Below are positions 19,225-27,923 of a DNA stretch of 64,000 bases, piece by piece. Both the position numbers and the translations under genes were made by a program. Every line of letters starts with the position of its first letter. Within the stretch, counting starts at the first letter, position 1. Under the pieces are notes generated by a model that was not told where the DNA came from, did no database searches, and saw only the letters and a list, made by a program, of their open reading frames with translations. This DNA comes from Kineococcus endophyticus (GTDB lineage: Bacteria > Actinomycetota > Actinomycetes > Actinomycetales > Kineococcaceae): positions 186,001 to 250,000 of the forward strand of contig NZ_JBFNQN010000005.1 in the NCBI RefSeq assembly GCF_040796495.1, read 5' to 3'.

Positions 19225-19626
19225 GTGGCCCTGGACCCCGCCGACCTCCCCGCCTCCGCCCTGGAGTTCCTCGCCGAACGGCACCTGGCGACGCTCACGA
19301 CGCTGCGGGCCGACGGCTCGCCGCACGTCGTGCCCGTCGGGTTCACCTTCGACCCGGGAACGCGGGAGGTCCGGGTCATCACCTCGGGCACCTCGCGCAA
19401 GGCCGTCCACGCGGCCCGCGGGTCGCGGTGCGTGGTCTCCCAGGTCGACGGCCGGCGCTGGCTGTCGCTGGAGGGGCCCGGCCGCGTCCTCGACGACCCG
19501 GCCTCGGTCCGCGACGCCGAGGAGCGCTACGCCGGTCGCTACCGGACGCCGCGGGAGAACCCGGCCCGCGTCGTCGTGGTCTTCACCGTCGACCGCGTCC
19601 TGGGGTCCGTCCCGCCGTGGGAGTGA
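19225..19626 (+). CDS. Pyridoxamine 5'-phosphate oxidase-like, F420/FMN-binding protein
   Basis: About 133 residues forming a single split-barrel flavin-reductase-like domain. The stretch [20 protein letters not shown] followed by GFTFD is the family signature for the actinobacterial PPOX-class F420-dependent group, and [20 protein letters not shown] and [11 protein letters not shown] complete it. These small proteins reduce or oxidise quinone-like or xenobiotic substrates with F420 or FMN. GTG at 19225 gives the expected N-terminus [12 protein letters not shown] 19201, immediately after the PucR stop, is the alternative and would make the two genes abut. Function beyond cofactor class is unknown. 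Confidence 0.75.
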   Translation: MALDPADLPASALEFLAERHLATLTTLRADGSPHVVPVGFTFDPGTREVRVITSGTSRKAVHAARGSRCVVSQVDGRRWLSLEGPGRVLDDPASVRDAEERYAGRYRTPRENPARVVVVFTVDRVLGSVPPWE

Positions 19627-19644
19627 GCGCCGTCGGGGTGAGGG

Positions 19645-20235
19645 TCAGCGGTAGCTGACCATCAGCTCCACGACGCGGTCGAGGAAGGCGTCCACAGGCG
19701 CCTCCCTGTACCCGCGCGCCCCGCGCCGCGGTCGGAAGAGCGCGTCCCGGACGTCGTCGGCGGTGAGGGTGCGCGACCCGCGGAAGTGCTGCACGAGCAG
19801 CTCGCACAGGTCGTCGACGTCGCGCGGGTGGTAGCCGCGGCGCAGACCCCGGGCGCGGGGGAAGCGCTCCCCGCGACGCTCCTTGAGCCGGCCCGCGACG
19901 GCCTGGCCGAGCGCGGAGCGGCGGTCGGTCCAGGACCGCTGGTCGTCCTGGGCCAGCGCGTGCGACCGTTCCCGCTGGGCCAGCGCGTCCTCGACCTCGG
20001 CGAGCCGCGCGTCGGTGTCGCCCACGTCGTAGCCGCCGAGCTGGGACCCGAACCCGACGGCCCGCACCTGGGCCGAGGCGACCCGGCCCGCCGGCAGCGC
20101 CGTCGCGAGGTGGTCGAGGAAGAGGTCGACGTCGGCGACCTTGTACCCCCGTCGCAGCGCCGCGGCGCGGGCCGGGCGCTCCCGGACGAGCTGCTCGACC
20201 GGGACCGTGCCGTTGCTCACCGCGTCGCTGGTCAC
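19645..20235 (-). CDS. DivIVA-domain repeat protein of unknown function
   Basis: A 196-residue protein with four copies of the short DivIVA-type motif G-Y-x(3-4)-V-D-x-(F/L)-[19 protein letters not shown] near residue 28, [20 protein letters not shown] near 70, [18 protein letters not shown] near 130 and [19 protein letters not shown] near 175. It lacks the long coiled coil of true DivIVA/Wag31. Its GTG start overlaps the rlmN stop (GTGA), so it is translated with a ribosome methyltransferase. The repeats may bind membrane or division proteins, but that is a guess. It does not overlap the convergent oxidase gene 18 bp away. Confidence 0.75.
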   Translation of the reverse strand: MTSDAVSNGTVPVEQLVRERPARAAALRRGYKVADVDLFLDHLATALPAGRVASAQVRAVGFGSQLGGYDVGDTDARLAEVEDALAQRERSHALAQDDQRSWTDRRSALGQAVAGRLKERRGERFPRARGLRRGYHPRDVDDLCELLVQHFRGSRTLTADDVRDALFRPRRGARGYREAPVDAFLDRVVELMVSYR

Positions 20236-21440
20236 GCGGTCGGCTGCTCGGGGCCGATCGCGGCCAGCTGACCGCAGGCGCCGTCGATCTCGCTGCCGCG
20301 GGTGTCGCGGACGGTCGTCGGGATGCCCCGCGCCTCCAGCGCCGCGACGAACGCCTTCTCCACGGCCGGGTCGCTCGCGGTCCACTTCGAGCCCGGGGTC
20401 GGGTTCAGCGGGATGGGGTTGACGTGCACCCAGCCGCGCCCGCGGGCGTTCAGCAGCTTGCCGAGGCGGTCCGCGCGCCAGGCCTGGTCGTTGATGTCGC
20501 GGATGAGCGCGTACTCGATGCTCACGCGCCGGCCCGTCGCCTCGAAGTAGCGGCGGGCCGCGTCCAGGGCCTGCGCGACGTTCCACCGCTGGTTGATCGG
20601 GACGAGGTCGTTGCGCAGCTCGTCGTCGGGGGCGTGCAGGCTCAGGGCCAGCGTCGCGGCGATGCCCTCGCCGGCGAACTTGTCGATGGCCGGCACGAGC
20701 CCGACGGTCGACATCGTGATGCCGCGTGCGGAGATGCCGAGGCCGTCGGGGGCGGGCTGGGTGAGCCGGCGGACGGCGGCGACGGCGGACTTGTAGTTGG
20801 CCAGCGCCTCCCCCATCCCCATGAAGACGACGTTGCCGACGCGGCCCTCGCCGCCGGGGACCTCTCCGCGGGCCAGGGCGCGCGAGGCGGCCGTGACCTG
20901 CTCGACGATCTCGGCGGTGGACAGGTTGCGCGTCAGGCCGGCCTGGCCGGTGGCGCAGAACGGGCAGTTCATGCCGCAGCCGGCCTGGCTGGAGATGCAG
21001 AGGGTGTCGCGGTTCTTGTAGCGCATGAGGACCGACTCGACGAGCGCGCCGTCGTGCATCCGGTACAGCGTCTTGACCGTGGTGCCCGCATCGGCCGTGA
21101 GCGTGCGGATCGGCGTCAGCAGCGTCGGCAGCAGCGCGTGCGCGATGCGGGACCGGCTGGCGGCCGGCAGGTCCGTCATCTTCTCCGGGTCGTCCTCGAG
21201 GCGCTCGAACCAGTGCGTGGCGAGCTGCTTGCCGCGGAACGCCTTCTCCCCCAGCTCGACCATCGCGGGGCCGCGCTCGGCGGGCTCGAGGTCGGCGAAG
21301 TGGCGCGGCGGCTTGCCGCGGCGCGGGGCGGACATGACGAGCTGGCCCGGGCCGGCGGGAGCCAGCGGGAGCGGCTCGCGCGGAGGCCGGCCAGGGCCCG
21401 CGGTCGCTGGGTCCGGGGAGACGGGGGTGGGAGTGGACAT
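20232..21440 (-). CDS. rlmN: 23S rRNA (adenine2503-C2)/tRNA methyltransferase RlmN
   Basis: A 402-residue radical SAM enzyme that methylates C2 of A2503 in 23S rRNA (and A37 of some tRNAs). The radical-SAM cluster [14 protein letters not shown] gives the CxxxCxxC cysteines (about residue 155), [11 protein letters not shown] follows, and the second catalytic Cys lies in [12 protein letters not shown] near the C-terminus. The ATG at 21440 gives the Pro-rich actinobacterial N-terminus before [17 protein letters not shown]; a later start at MSAPRRGK is possible. It is downstream of cdsA by 35 bp, in the usual actinobacterial order. Confidence 0.93.
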   Translation of the reverse strand: MSTPTPVSPDPATAGPGRPPREPLPLAPAGPGQLVMSAPRRGKPPRHFADLEPAERGPAMVELGEKAFRGKQLATHWFERLEDDPEKMTDLPAASRSRIAHALLPTLLTPIRTLTADAGTTVKTLYRMHDGALVESVLMRYKNRDTLCISSQAGCGMNCPFCATGQAGLTRNLSTAEIVEQVTAASRALARGEVPGGEGRVGNVVFMGMGEALANYKSAVAAVRRLTQPAPDGLGISARGITMSTVGLVPAIDKFAGEGIAATLALSLHAPDDELRNDLVPINQRWNVAQALDAARRYFEATGRRVSIEYALIRDINDQAWRADRLGKLLNARGRGWVHVNPIPLNPTPGSKWTASDPAVEKAFVAALEARGIPTTVRDTRGSEIDGACGQLAAIGPEQPTA

Positions 21441-21475
21441 CACTCCCCATGGTACGGCGCCTGAGGTCGAGGGGG

Positions 21476-22348
21476 TCAGGGCCCGAGGAACCACAGGAGG
21501 AGCAGGTGCACGACGGGGGCCGCGGGCAGCAGCGAGTCGAGCCGGTCCATGACGCCGCCGTGCCCCGGCAGCAGGGTTCCCATGTCCTTGATGCCGAGGT
21601 CGCGCTTGAGCATCGACTCCGACAGGTCCCCGCCGATGGCCACGACGACCGTGACGGCGCCCAGCAGGACGCCCTGCCACCAGGCCGCGCCGAGCGCCAG
21701 CGGCAGGGCGACCGCCCCCGCGACCATGCCGATGACGAGCGAGCCGGCCGAGCCCTCCCACGACTTCTTGGGGCTGACCGAGGGGGCCATGGGGTGCCGG
21801 CCGAAGAGGACACCGGCCGCGTAGCCGCCGACGTCGCTGGCGACGACGAGCAGGACGAAGACGAGGACGCGCCAGGCGCCGTCGCTCGCGGCGAGCATGA
21901 GCATCGCGAAGCCGGCGAGGAGCGGACCGTAGGTGACGACGAAGATGCCGCCCGCGACGTCGCGCACGGGCGGGACGCGCACGGGTGAGCCGTGGTCACC
22001 CCCGTCGTCGACGAGGCGGTACACGACGACCGCCGCCACCGTCAGGGCGTACGCCGCGAAGAGCGTCTCCCCGCCGCCGAGGTAGGCGCCCGGCACCATC
22101 GCCAGGGTGCCCACCGCGGGTGGCAGCACGGGGATGCGCAGGTGCCGCGCCCGGAAGGCGCGGACCATCTCGACCGTCCCGTACAGGACGGCGGCGCAGA
22201 CCAGGACGCCGAAGGCCTCCCGGCGGACGAACAGGCTGGCGACCAGCACCCCACCCATCGCCACCCCCATGCCGATGGCGGCGGGGAGGTTGCGCCCCGC
22301 CCGCCGCGGAGGGCGGGCGGTGGACGTCGTCTCGCTGGTCACCGGCAC
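21476..22348 (-). CDS. cdsA: Phosphatidate cytidylyltransferase
   Basis: A 290-residue integral membrane enzyme making CDP-diacylglycerol from CTP and phosphatidate, the branch point of phospholipid synthesis. About eight hydrophobic segments are visible. The C-terminal signature is present as [20 protein letters not shown] followed by GVMDRLDS, with the essential KRD and KD pairs. The GTG at 22348 is two bases after the frr stop, so the genes are tightly coupled. The N-terminal Arg-rich segment before the first helix is common in actinobacteria. Confidence 0.93.
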   Translation of the reverse strand: MPVTSETTSTARPPRRAGRNLPAAIGMGVAMGGVLVASLFVRREAFGVLVCAAVLYGTVEMVRAFRARHLRIPVLPPAVGTLAMVPGAYLGGGETLFAAYALTVAAVVVYRLVDDGGDHGSPVRVPPVRDVAGGIFVVTYGPLLAGFAMLMLAASDGAWRVLVFVLLVVASDVGGYAAGVLFGRHPMAPSVSPKKSWEGSAGSLVIGMVAGAVALPLALGAAWWQGVLLGAVTVVVAIGGDLSESMLKRDLGIKDMGTLLPGHGGVMDRLDSLLPAAPVVHLLLLWFLGP

Positions 22349-22350
22349 GC

Positions 22351-22908
22351 TCAGACGGCCAGCAGCTCGGTTTCCTTGTTCTTCAGGAGCTCGTCGACGG
22401 CGTCGACGTGCTTCTTCGTCACCGACTCCAGCTCCTTCTCCGCGCGCCCGACCTCGTCCTCGCCGGCCTCGCCGTCCTTGACGATGCGGTCGAGCTCCTC
22501 CTTGGCGCGGCGGCGCACGTTGCGCAGCGAGACGCGGGCGTCCTCGGCCTTGGAGCGGGCGAGCTTGATGTAGTCCTTGCGCCGCTCCTCGGTCAGCTGC
22601 GGCAGCACGATGCGGATGACGTTGCCGTCGTTGCCCGGGTTGACGCCCAGGTCGGAGTTGCGCAGCGCCTTCTCGATCTCGCTCATGGCCCCGCGGTCGA
22701 AGGGCGTGATGAGCACCGAGCGGGCCTCGGGGATCTGGAAGCTCGCCAGTTGCTGCAGCGGGGTCGGCGCGCCGTAGTAGTCGACCATGATCTTGTGGAA
22801 CATCGCGGCGTTGGCACGCCCCGTGCGGATGGCGCCGAAGTCCTCCTTGGCGACCTCGACCGCCTTTTCCATCTTCTCCTCGGCCTCGAGGAGGGTGTCG
22901 TCGATCAC
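22351..22908 (-). CDS. frr: Ribosome recycling factor
   Basis: At 185 residues it matches the family length. With EF-G it splits post-termination ribosomes. The sequence begins [20 protein letters not shown] and shows the conserved [20 protein letters not shown] hinge region and the C-terminal helix-rich [23 protein letters not shown] start at 22908. It follows pyrH by 76 bp in the classic rpsB-tsf-pyrH-frr-cdsA order. Confidence 0.96.
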   Translation of the reverse strand: MIDDTLLEAEEKMEKAVEVAKEDFGAIRTGRANAAMFHKIMVDYYGAPTPLQQLASFQIPEARSVLITPFDRGAMSEIEKALRNSDLGVNPGNDGNVIRIVLPQLTEERRKDYIKLARSKAEDARVSLRNVRRRAKEELDRIVKDGEAGEDEVGRAEKELESVTKKHVDAVDELLKNKETELLAV

Positions 22909-22984
22909 GGTGGTCCCTTCGTCCTTCGTCCCGGCGCGTCCTGCGCCTCCGCGGTGCCGCAGTGCGCGGACGCGCCCGGGGGCC

Positions 22985-23746
22985 TCAGTCCGCGATCACC
23001 TGCGTGCCGATCCTCTCACCCCGCAGCGCGCGGGCCACGCCCTGGCCCTCCATGCCGAACACGATCATCGGCAGGCGGTTGTCCATGCAGAGGCTGAAGG
23101 CCGTGGTGTCGACGACACGCAGGTTCTTCTGCAGCGCCTCGGCGTAGCTGATCGTCTCGATCTTGGTGGCGCTCGGGTCCTTGCGCGGGTCCCCCGTGTA
23201 GACGCCGTCGACGCCGTTCTTGGCCATGAGGACGGCGTCGGCGCGGACCTCCAGGGCCCGCTGCGCGGCGACCGTGTCGGTCGAGAAGTACGGCATGCCG
23301 GCGCCCGCGCCGAAGATCACGACGCGGCCCTTCTCCATGTGCCGGATGGCGCGGCGCGGGATGTACGGCTCGGCGACCTGCCCCATCGTGATGGCCGTCT
23401 GCACGCGCGTGGCGACGTCCTGCTGCTCGAGGAAGTCCTGCAGCGCGAGGGCGTTCATGACGGTGCCGAGCATGCCCATGTAGTCGGCCCGGCTGCGCTC
23501 CATGCCCCGCTGGGACAGCTCCGCGCCGCGGAAGAAGTTGCCGCCGCCGACGACGATGGCGACCTGCACGCCCTGCTTGACGGGGCCGGCGATCTCGCGG
23601 GCCACCTGGGCGATGACGTCGGGATCGACGCCGACCTGGCCGTTGCCGAAGAACTCGCCGGAGAGCTTGAGCAGCACCCGCTGGTAGGCGGGGCGGGGGT
23701 GCACGGTCCCGGCCTCGAGGTCGACGGTCAGGCTCGGCTCGCTCAC
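22985..23746 (-). CDS. pyrH: UMP kinase
   Basis: A 253-residue amino-acid-kinase-fold enzyme that phosphorylates UMP to UDP and is subject to UTP/GTP control in the family. The N-terminal [20 protein letters not shown], the [10 protein letters not shown] glycine loop and the late [20 protein letters not shown] and [12 protein letters not shown] segments are diagnostic. The GTG at 23746 has GAGGAG about 8 bases upstream, so it can be translated independently of tsf. Two hairpins sit between tsf and this gene. Confidence 0.96.
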   Translation of the reverse strand: MSEPSLTVDLEAGTVHPRPAYQRVLLKLSGEFFGNGQVGVDPDVIAQVAREIAGPVKQGVQVAIVVGGGNFFRGAELSQRGMERSRADYMGMLGTVMNALALQDFLEQQDVATRVQTAITMGQVAEPYIPRRAIRHMEKGRVVIFGAGAGMPYFSTDTVAAQRALEVRADAVLMAKNGVDGVYTGDPRKDPSATKIETISYAEALQKNLRVVDTTAFSLCMDNRLPMIVFGMEGQGVARALRGERIGTQVIAD

Positions 23747-23786
23747 GCGGTGGCTCCTCGGGTGGTTGCGCTGGCTGGGCTGGGGT

Positions 23787-23805
23787 CTGGGGCAGTCTGC
23801 CCCAG
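23787..23805. promoter_or_regulatory. Hairpin in the pyrH leader
   Basis: A perfect 8-bp stem CTGGGGCA with TGCCCCAG and loop GTC lies about 40 bases before the pyrH start, within the 156-bp tsf-pyrH spacer. It could be a stability or attenuation element. No T-tract follows. Confidence 0.45.
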
Positions 23806-23856
23806 TCGGGTGCTGGAGGTCACGCTCGGTGAGTCGTGACTGGTCCGGACGTGCGA

Positions 23857-23890
23857 ACGGGGCGGGAGGACCGTGGTCCCCCCACCCCGT
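23857..23890 (-). terminator. Probable terminator after tsf
   Basis: A long imperfect G/C hairpin, ACGGGG...CCCCGT on the outside and GGACC...GGTCC inside with two mismatches, begins 12 bases after the tsf stop. It may end or attenuate the rpsB-tsf transcript before pyrH. Confidence 0.55.
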
Positions 23891-23902
23891 GGAGCGTGTC
23901 GC

Positions 23903-24730
23903 TCAGACGCCCGCGCGGAAGCGCGCGAAGGCGGTCACCTGGGCGCCGGCGTCGGCCAGCAGCTTGGTGATCGTGACCTTCTGGTCCTTGGCGAACGGCT
24001 GCTCGAGCAGGACGTTGTCCTTGAAGAAGCTGTTGACGCGACCCTCGATGATCTTGGGGAGGGCGGCCTCGGGCTTCTTCTCCTCGCGCGCGGTCTCCTC
24101 GGCGATGCGGCGCTCGGACTCGACCTTCTCGGCCGGGACCTCGTCGCGGGTGAGGAAGGTCGGGCTCATCGCGGCGGTGTGCATCGCGATGTCCTTGCCG
24201 AGGGCGTCGTCGGCCTTGTCGAGGGCGACGAGGACACCGATGGTCGGCGGCAGGTCGGTCGCGGTGCGGTGCAGGTACGCCGAGACGTGCGTGCCCTCGA
24301 TGCGGGCGACGTTGGGGACGAGGATCTTCTCGCCCATCGTCGCGTTGGCCTCGTCGAGGACGACCTGGACGGTCTTGCCGTCCATCTCGGAGGCGAGCAG
24401 CGAGGCGGAGTCGGTCGCGCCGACGGCGACGGCCTGCGCGAGGACCTGGTTGGCCAGGGTCACGAAGCCCTCGGACTTGGCCACGAAGTCGGTCTCGCAG
24501 TTGACCTGGACCATGACGCCGAGGCCACCGTCGACGTGGACGGCCACGAGGCCGTTCGACGCGTCGCGGTCGGCGCGCTTGGCGACGCCCTTCTGCCCCT
24601 TGATGCGCAGCAGCTCGATGGCCTTCTCGACGTCGCCGTCGGTCTCCACGAGCGCGTTCTTGCAGTCGAGCATGCCGGCGCCGGTCTTCTCGCGCAGGGC
24701 CTTGACGTCAGCGGCGGTGTACGCGGCCAC
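23903..24730 (-). CDS. tsf: Translation elongation factor Ts
   Basis: A 275-residue guanine-nucleotide exchange factor for EF-Tu. It opens with the UBA-like helix MAAYTAADVKALREKTGAGM followed by LDCKNALVETDGDVEKAIE, then GLGVMVQVNCETDFVAKSEGF, and ends with the typical EQPFAKDQKVTITKLL. GTG start at 24730 with GAGGA upstream. It follows rpsB by 113 bp that can form strong competing hairpins. Confidence 0.97.
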   Translation of the reverse strand: MAAYTAADVKALREKTGAGMLDCKNALVETDGDVEKAIELLRIKGQKGVAKRADRDASNGLVAVHVDGGLGVMVQVNCETDFVAKSEGFVTLANQVLAQAVAVGATDSASLLASEMDGKTVQVVLDEANATMGEKILVPNVARIEGTHVSAYLHRTATDLPPTIGVLVALDKADDALGKDIAMHTAAMSPTFLTRDEVPAEKVESERRIAEETAREEKKPEAALPKIIEGRVNSFFKDNVLLEQPFAKDQKVTITKLLADAGAQVTAFARFRAGV

Positions 24731-24766
24731 GGTCTGTCCTCTCGTCGTTCCGTGAACTTCTGGTCT

Positions 24767-24827
24767 GGGGGCGGACGCACGGACGCCCCCGGCCGGGGGC
24801 CCGGGGCGTCACCACAGGCGTCCTGTG
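24767..24827 (-). promoter_or_regulatory. Competing hairpins in the rpsB-tsf spacer
   Basis: Three elements overlap here. GGGGGCG at 24767 can pair with CGCCCCC at 24784. ACGCCCC at 24783 can instead pair with GGGGCGT at 24803. A third stem pairs CACAGG at 24813 with CCTGTG at 24822. The first two are mutually exclusive, as in an attenuator that could set the rpsB:tsf ratio. Structure is seen in the sequence; function is inference. Confidence 0.5.
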
Positions 24828-24843
24828 TCGTACCTGACGGAGG

Positions 24844-25749
24844 TCAGGCCTGCGCGGTGGCCTCGGCCGGCTCGCCCTCGGCGGCAGCGGTCTCGGCCGG
24901 CTGCCCCTCGGCGGCGGTCGCCTCGGCGGCCTCGGGGGCGGTGGAGCCCTCCGCGGTCGCGGTCGACTCCGAGCCACCGGCCTGCTCGCCCTCGTTGCCG
25001 GCCAGCAGGTCCTGCTCCCACGCGGCCAGGGGCTCGGCGTCGGTGTCGGACTTGCCGCCGTGACGGACCTGCAGGCCGTCGGCGACCGCGTCGGCGATGA
25101 CCCGCGTCAGCAGCGTGACGGAGCGGATGGCGTCGTCGTTGCCGGGGATCCGGTAGTCGACGTCGTCCGGGTCGCAGTTGGAGTCGAGGATCGCGACGAC
25201 GGGGATGTTGAGCTTCTTGGCCTCGTCGACCGCGAGGTGCTCCTTGTTGGTGTCGACGATCCACACCGCGGAGGGGACCTTGGTCATGTCGCGGATGCCG
25301 CCGAGCGTCTTCGTCAGCTTGTCGTACTCGCGACGCAGGACCAGGAGCTCCTTCTTCGTGAGGCCGGAGGCGGCGACGTCGTCGAAGTCGACCTCCTCGA
25401 GCTCACGCATGCGGGAGATCCGCTTGGAGACGGTCGAGAAGTTGGTGAGCATGCCGCCGAGCCAGCGCTGGTTCACGTAGGGCATGCCCACGCGACGGGC
25501 CTGCTCGGCGATGGACTCCTGAGCCTGCTTCTTCGTCCCGATGAACAGGATGCTGCCGCCGTGGGCGACGGTCTCCTTGACGAAGTCGTACGCGCGGTCG
25601 ATGAAGGACAGCGACTGCTGCAGGTCGATGATGTAGATCCCGTTGCGCTCCGTGAAGAGGAAGCGCTTCATCTTCGGGTTCCAGCGACGGGTCTGGTGCC
25701 CGAAGTGCACACCGGACTCGAGCAGCTGGCGCATCGTCACGACGGCCAT
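24844..25749 (-). CDS. rpsB: 30S ribosomal protein S2
   Basis: A 301-residue protein. The N-terminus [20 protein letters not shown] and the [31 protein letters not shown] and [20 protein letters not shown] segments are those of S2. Compared with the approximately 240-residue core it carries a C-terminal extension of about 50 residues made almost only of Ala, Glu, Gly, Thr and Pro, probably disordered; similar tails occur in actinobacterial S2. ATG at 25749 with GGAGGA upstream. First gene of the rpsB-tsf unit, with hairpins in its leader. Confidence 0.97.
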   Translation of the reverse strand: MAVVTMRQLLESGVHFGHQTRRWNPKMKRFLFTERNGIYIIDLQQSLSFIDRAYDFVKETVAHGGSILFIGTKKQAQESIAEQARRVGMPYVNQRWLGGMLTNFSTVSKRISRMRELEEVDFDDVAASGLTKKELLVLRREYDKLTKTLGGIRDMTKVPSAVWIVDTNKEHLAVDEAKKLNIPVVAILDSNCDPDDVDYRIPGNDDAIRSVTLLTRVIADAVADGLQVRHGGKSDTDAEPLAAWEQDLLAGNEGEQAGGSESTATAEGSTAPEAAEATAAEGQPAETAAAEGEPAEATAQA

Positions 25750-25845
25750 GGGTGGTCCTCCTCGTGCCGGCCCCCTCGTGGGGCCGATCGGTTGTCCCGC
25801 AGCGGGCCGGTCGGCCTGCCGCGCCTGGCTCCCGTGCGCACCCAG

Positions 25846-25899
25846 CCACCGGGACGACCCGGTGGACCGAGAGGGTGCTCCCCTCCGCCTGGTGCGGAG
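25846..25899 (-). promoter_or_regulatory. Structured leader of rpsB
   Basis: Two perfect hairpins lie 97-150 bases upstream of the rpsB ATG: CCACCGGG/CCCGGTGG with an ACGA loop (25846-25865) and CTCCGC/GCGGAG with a five-base loop (25883-25899). The 235-bp gap is shared with the divergent aminotransferase gene, so it must also hold both promoters. The position suits S2 feedback on its own mRNA, which is known in other bacteria, but no consensus was tested. Confidence 0.4.
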
Positions 25900-25984
25900 A
25901 GCGGGAACGCGATGTCACCCTGGACGTCACCGGCCCGCGGGAGAGCAGGCAGGACGCACCGGGTGCCCTCGTAGTCTACGACGC

Positions 25985-27223
25985 GTGAGCACTGGTCTCG
26001 ACCGCGGCGCGTCCACCCCTTCCGGCACCGTCCCCCCGACCGTCGCCAAGGGCCCCGGCGTGGCCCGCATGCGGCGCTTCGGGCCCACCGTCTTCGCCGA
26101 GATGTCGGCCCTGGCCCAGCGCACCGGCGCCGTGAACCTCGGCCAGGGGTTCCCCGACTCCGACGGACCGGCCTCGCTGCTCGACGACGCCGTCGCCGCC
26201 GTGCGCTCGGGCGCGAACCAGTACCCGCCGGGGCTCGGCGTCCCGGAGCTGCGCGAGGCCGTGAGCCGGCACCAGGACCGCTGGTACGGGATGCGTCCCG
26301 ACCCCGGCACCGAGGTGCTCGTCACCGCCGGGGCCAGCGAGGCGACGGCCGCCGCCCTGCTCGGGCTGTGCGAGGTGGGCGACGAGGTCGTCGTGCTGGA
26401 GCCGGCCTACGACGCCTACCCCGCGCTCATCGCCCTCGCGGGCGCCGTCCAGCGCTCGGTCCCGTTGCTGCCGACCGCCGACGGCTTCGCCCTGGACCGC
26501 GCAGCCCTGGCGGCCGCCTTCTCCGACCGGACCCGCCTCGTCCTGCTCAACACCCCGCACAACCCGACGGGCACCGTCCTGTCCGAGGACGAGCTCGCCC
26601 TCGTCGCCCGCCTCGCGGTCGAGCACGACGCCGTCGTCGTCACCGACGAGGTGTACGAGCACCTCGTCTTCGACGGCCACCGGCACCGTCCGGTCGCGAC
26701 GCTGCCGGGGATGGCCGAGCGGACGCTGACCGTGTCCTCGGCGGGCAAGACGTTCTCGGTGACCGGCTGGAAGGTCGGCTGGGTCACCGGCCCGGCCCCC
26801 CTCGTCGCGGCCGTGCGAGCGGTCAAGCAGTTCCTCACGTACGTCAACGGCGCGCCCTTCCAGCCGGCCGTCGCCCGGGCCCTGGACCTGCCCGACGCGT
26901 TCTTCGCCGACCAGGCCGCCGACCTGCAGCGCCGCCGGGACCTGCTGTCCGAGGGCCTGCGCTCGGCCGGCTTCGGGGTGCGCACCCCCGCCGGGACGTA
27001 CTTCGTGATCGCCGACCCGACCCCGCTGGGCTTCGAGGACGGGACGGATCTGTGCCGTCGCCTGCCCGAGCTCGCCGGCGTCGTCGGTGTGCCGGTGAGC
27101 GCCTTCTGCGAGCCCGGCGGGCCGGCCGCCGAGGCCACCGCCGCTCTCGTGCGGTTCACGTTCTGCAAGTCCGACACCGTGCTCCTGCAGGCGTGCGACC
27201 GCCTGCAGGGCCTGCGCCGGTGA
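25985..27223 (+). CDS. PLP-dependent class I/II aminotransferase
   Basis: A 412-residue fold-type I aminotransferase. The N-terminal NLGQGFPDSDGPASLLDDAV and QYPPGLGVPELREAVSRHQ are typical of the kynurenine/methionine aminotransferase (YbdL-like) subgroup. NTPHNPTGTVLSEDEL, the Asp in VVTDEVYEHLVF, and the Schiff-base Lys in SSAGKTFSVTGWKVGW are all present. Substrate cannot be fixed: methionine, aromatic or N-succinyl-diaminopimelate are possible. GTG at 25985 is the first in-frame start after the rpsB promoter gap; a shorter start at MRRFGPTVF is possible. Its stop overlaps the DksA-like gene (GTGA). Confidence 0.87.
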   Translation: MSTGLDRGASTPSGTVPPTVAKGPGVARMRRFGPTVFAEMSALAQRTGAVNLGQGFPDSDGPASLLDDAVAAVRSGANQYPPGLGVPELREAVSRHQDRWYGMRPDPGTEVLVTAGASEATAAALLGLCEVGDEVVVLEPAYDAYPALIALAGAVQRSVPLLPTADGFALDRAALAAAFSDRTRLVLLNTPHNPTGTVLSEDELALVARLAVEHDAVVVTDEVYEHLVFDGHRHRPVATLPGMAERTLTVSSAGKTFSVTGWKVGWVTGPAPLVAAVRAVKQFLTYVNGAPFQPAVARALDLPDAFFADQAADLQRRRDLLSEGLRSAGFGVRTPAGTYFVIADPTPLGFEDGTDLCRRLPELAGVVGVPVSAFCEPGGPAAEATAALVRFTFCKSDTVLLQACDRLQGLRR

Positions 27224-27591
27224 GCACCGGGGACCCTCGGGACCACCCCGACCTGCGCCGGGTCCTGGAGGAGGAGCGGGCCGAGGCAGCCGAGCGGGTC
27301 AGCGCGCTCGAGCGCGAGCTCGCGAGCGCCCTCGAGGCGGCCGCCGAGGGCACGGCCGACGACGAGCACGACCCCGAGGGCTCCACGACGGCCTTCGAGC
27401 GGCAGCAGGTCGCCGCCGTGCTGGAGCAGGTGCGGGAGCGGTCGGCGGCGCTCGACGTGGCCCTGCGTCGGCTCGGGGAGCCGGGGTTCGGGCTGTGCGA
27501 GCGGTGCGGGCGTCCCATCGCCCCCGGCCGCCTCGCCGCGCGGCCGTGGGCCACGACGTGCGTCGAGTGCGCCGGGCGGGTGCGGCGCTAG
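27220..27591 (+). CDS. TraR/DksA-family zinc-finger protein
   Basis: A 123-residue protein. Residues 10-45 form a charged coiled coil (LRRVLEEERAEAAERVSALE), then a linker and the C-terminal zinc finger CERCGRPI...CVECAG. This is the DksA/TraR layout, in which the coiled coil enters the RNA polymerase secondary channel; many actinobacterial members are uncharacterised. The GTG at 27220 overlaps the aminotransferase stop. The finger is intact (CxxC-x17-CxxC). Confidence 0.83.
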   Translation: MSTGDPRDHPDLRRVLEEERAEAAERVSALERELASALEAAAEGTADDEHDPEGSTTAFERQQVAAVLEQVRERSAALDVALRRLGEPGFGLCERCGRPIAPGRLAARPWATTCVECAGRVRR

Positions 27592-27923
27592 GGCACCCCG
27601 CCCGTGCCCGCGCCTGTTCCCGCACCCCCGGACCATCCACGGGGACACCCATCGGGACACCCACCGGGAGACCCACGTGGAGTGAGCCGTGGGTGTCCCC
27701 CGCGCGTCGCCCCCACGACGCCGGGCGGACACCCACGGGTGTCCCCACGGCCGCTCCTCCACCGCTGCGGGCGGTGGCCCGCGGCGCCCACCGTCCCGGT
27801 GCAGCCTGTGCACGACCCGGCTCCGCGTCGTCCCGGGCTCCCCACCCGGCGCTCGCACCCGTTCGTCCACAGCCGGGCCCCGACGTCCGGGCCCCACGGG
27901 TCCGGCCGGGGCAGGCTGCCGCC
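27592..27923. other. 332-bp intergenic region, repeat-rich, no gene seen
   Basis: No convincing coding region was found. The first half holds a tandem and inverted repeat cluster (27642-27746). The second half is C/G-rich with several short hairpin-forming segments and presumably the promoter of the M23 peptidase gene. Open frames run across it in several phases but have Pro/Arg-rich shadow composition. Confidence 0.6.
27642..27746. repeat. Tandem 12-bp repeat with inverted copies
   Basis: Three direct copies of a 12-bp unit run without gaps: GGGACACCCATC (27642), GGGACACCCACC (27654) and GGGAGACCCACG (27666). Inverted copies TGGGTGTCCCC (27690) and GGGTGTCCCC (27737) follow, the latter forming a hairpin with GGACACCC at 27727. 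The cluster begins 50 bp after the DksA-like stop. It can fold into several alternative hairpins and could be a terminator or a multi-site protein-binding element. Confidence 0.7.

Noticed and set aside
26368-27591. A longer protein in the DksA-like frame starting inside the aminotransferase gene
   Set aside because: The upstream part is Arg/Pro-rich shadow of the aminotransferase; the GTG at 27220 with coupling explains the real gene.
27642-27746. The 12-bp repeats as a CRISPR array
   Set aside because: Units are far too short, lack spacers between direct copies, and no cas gene is present.
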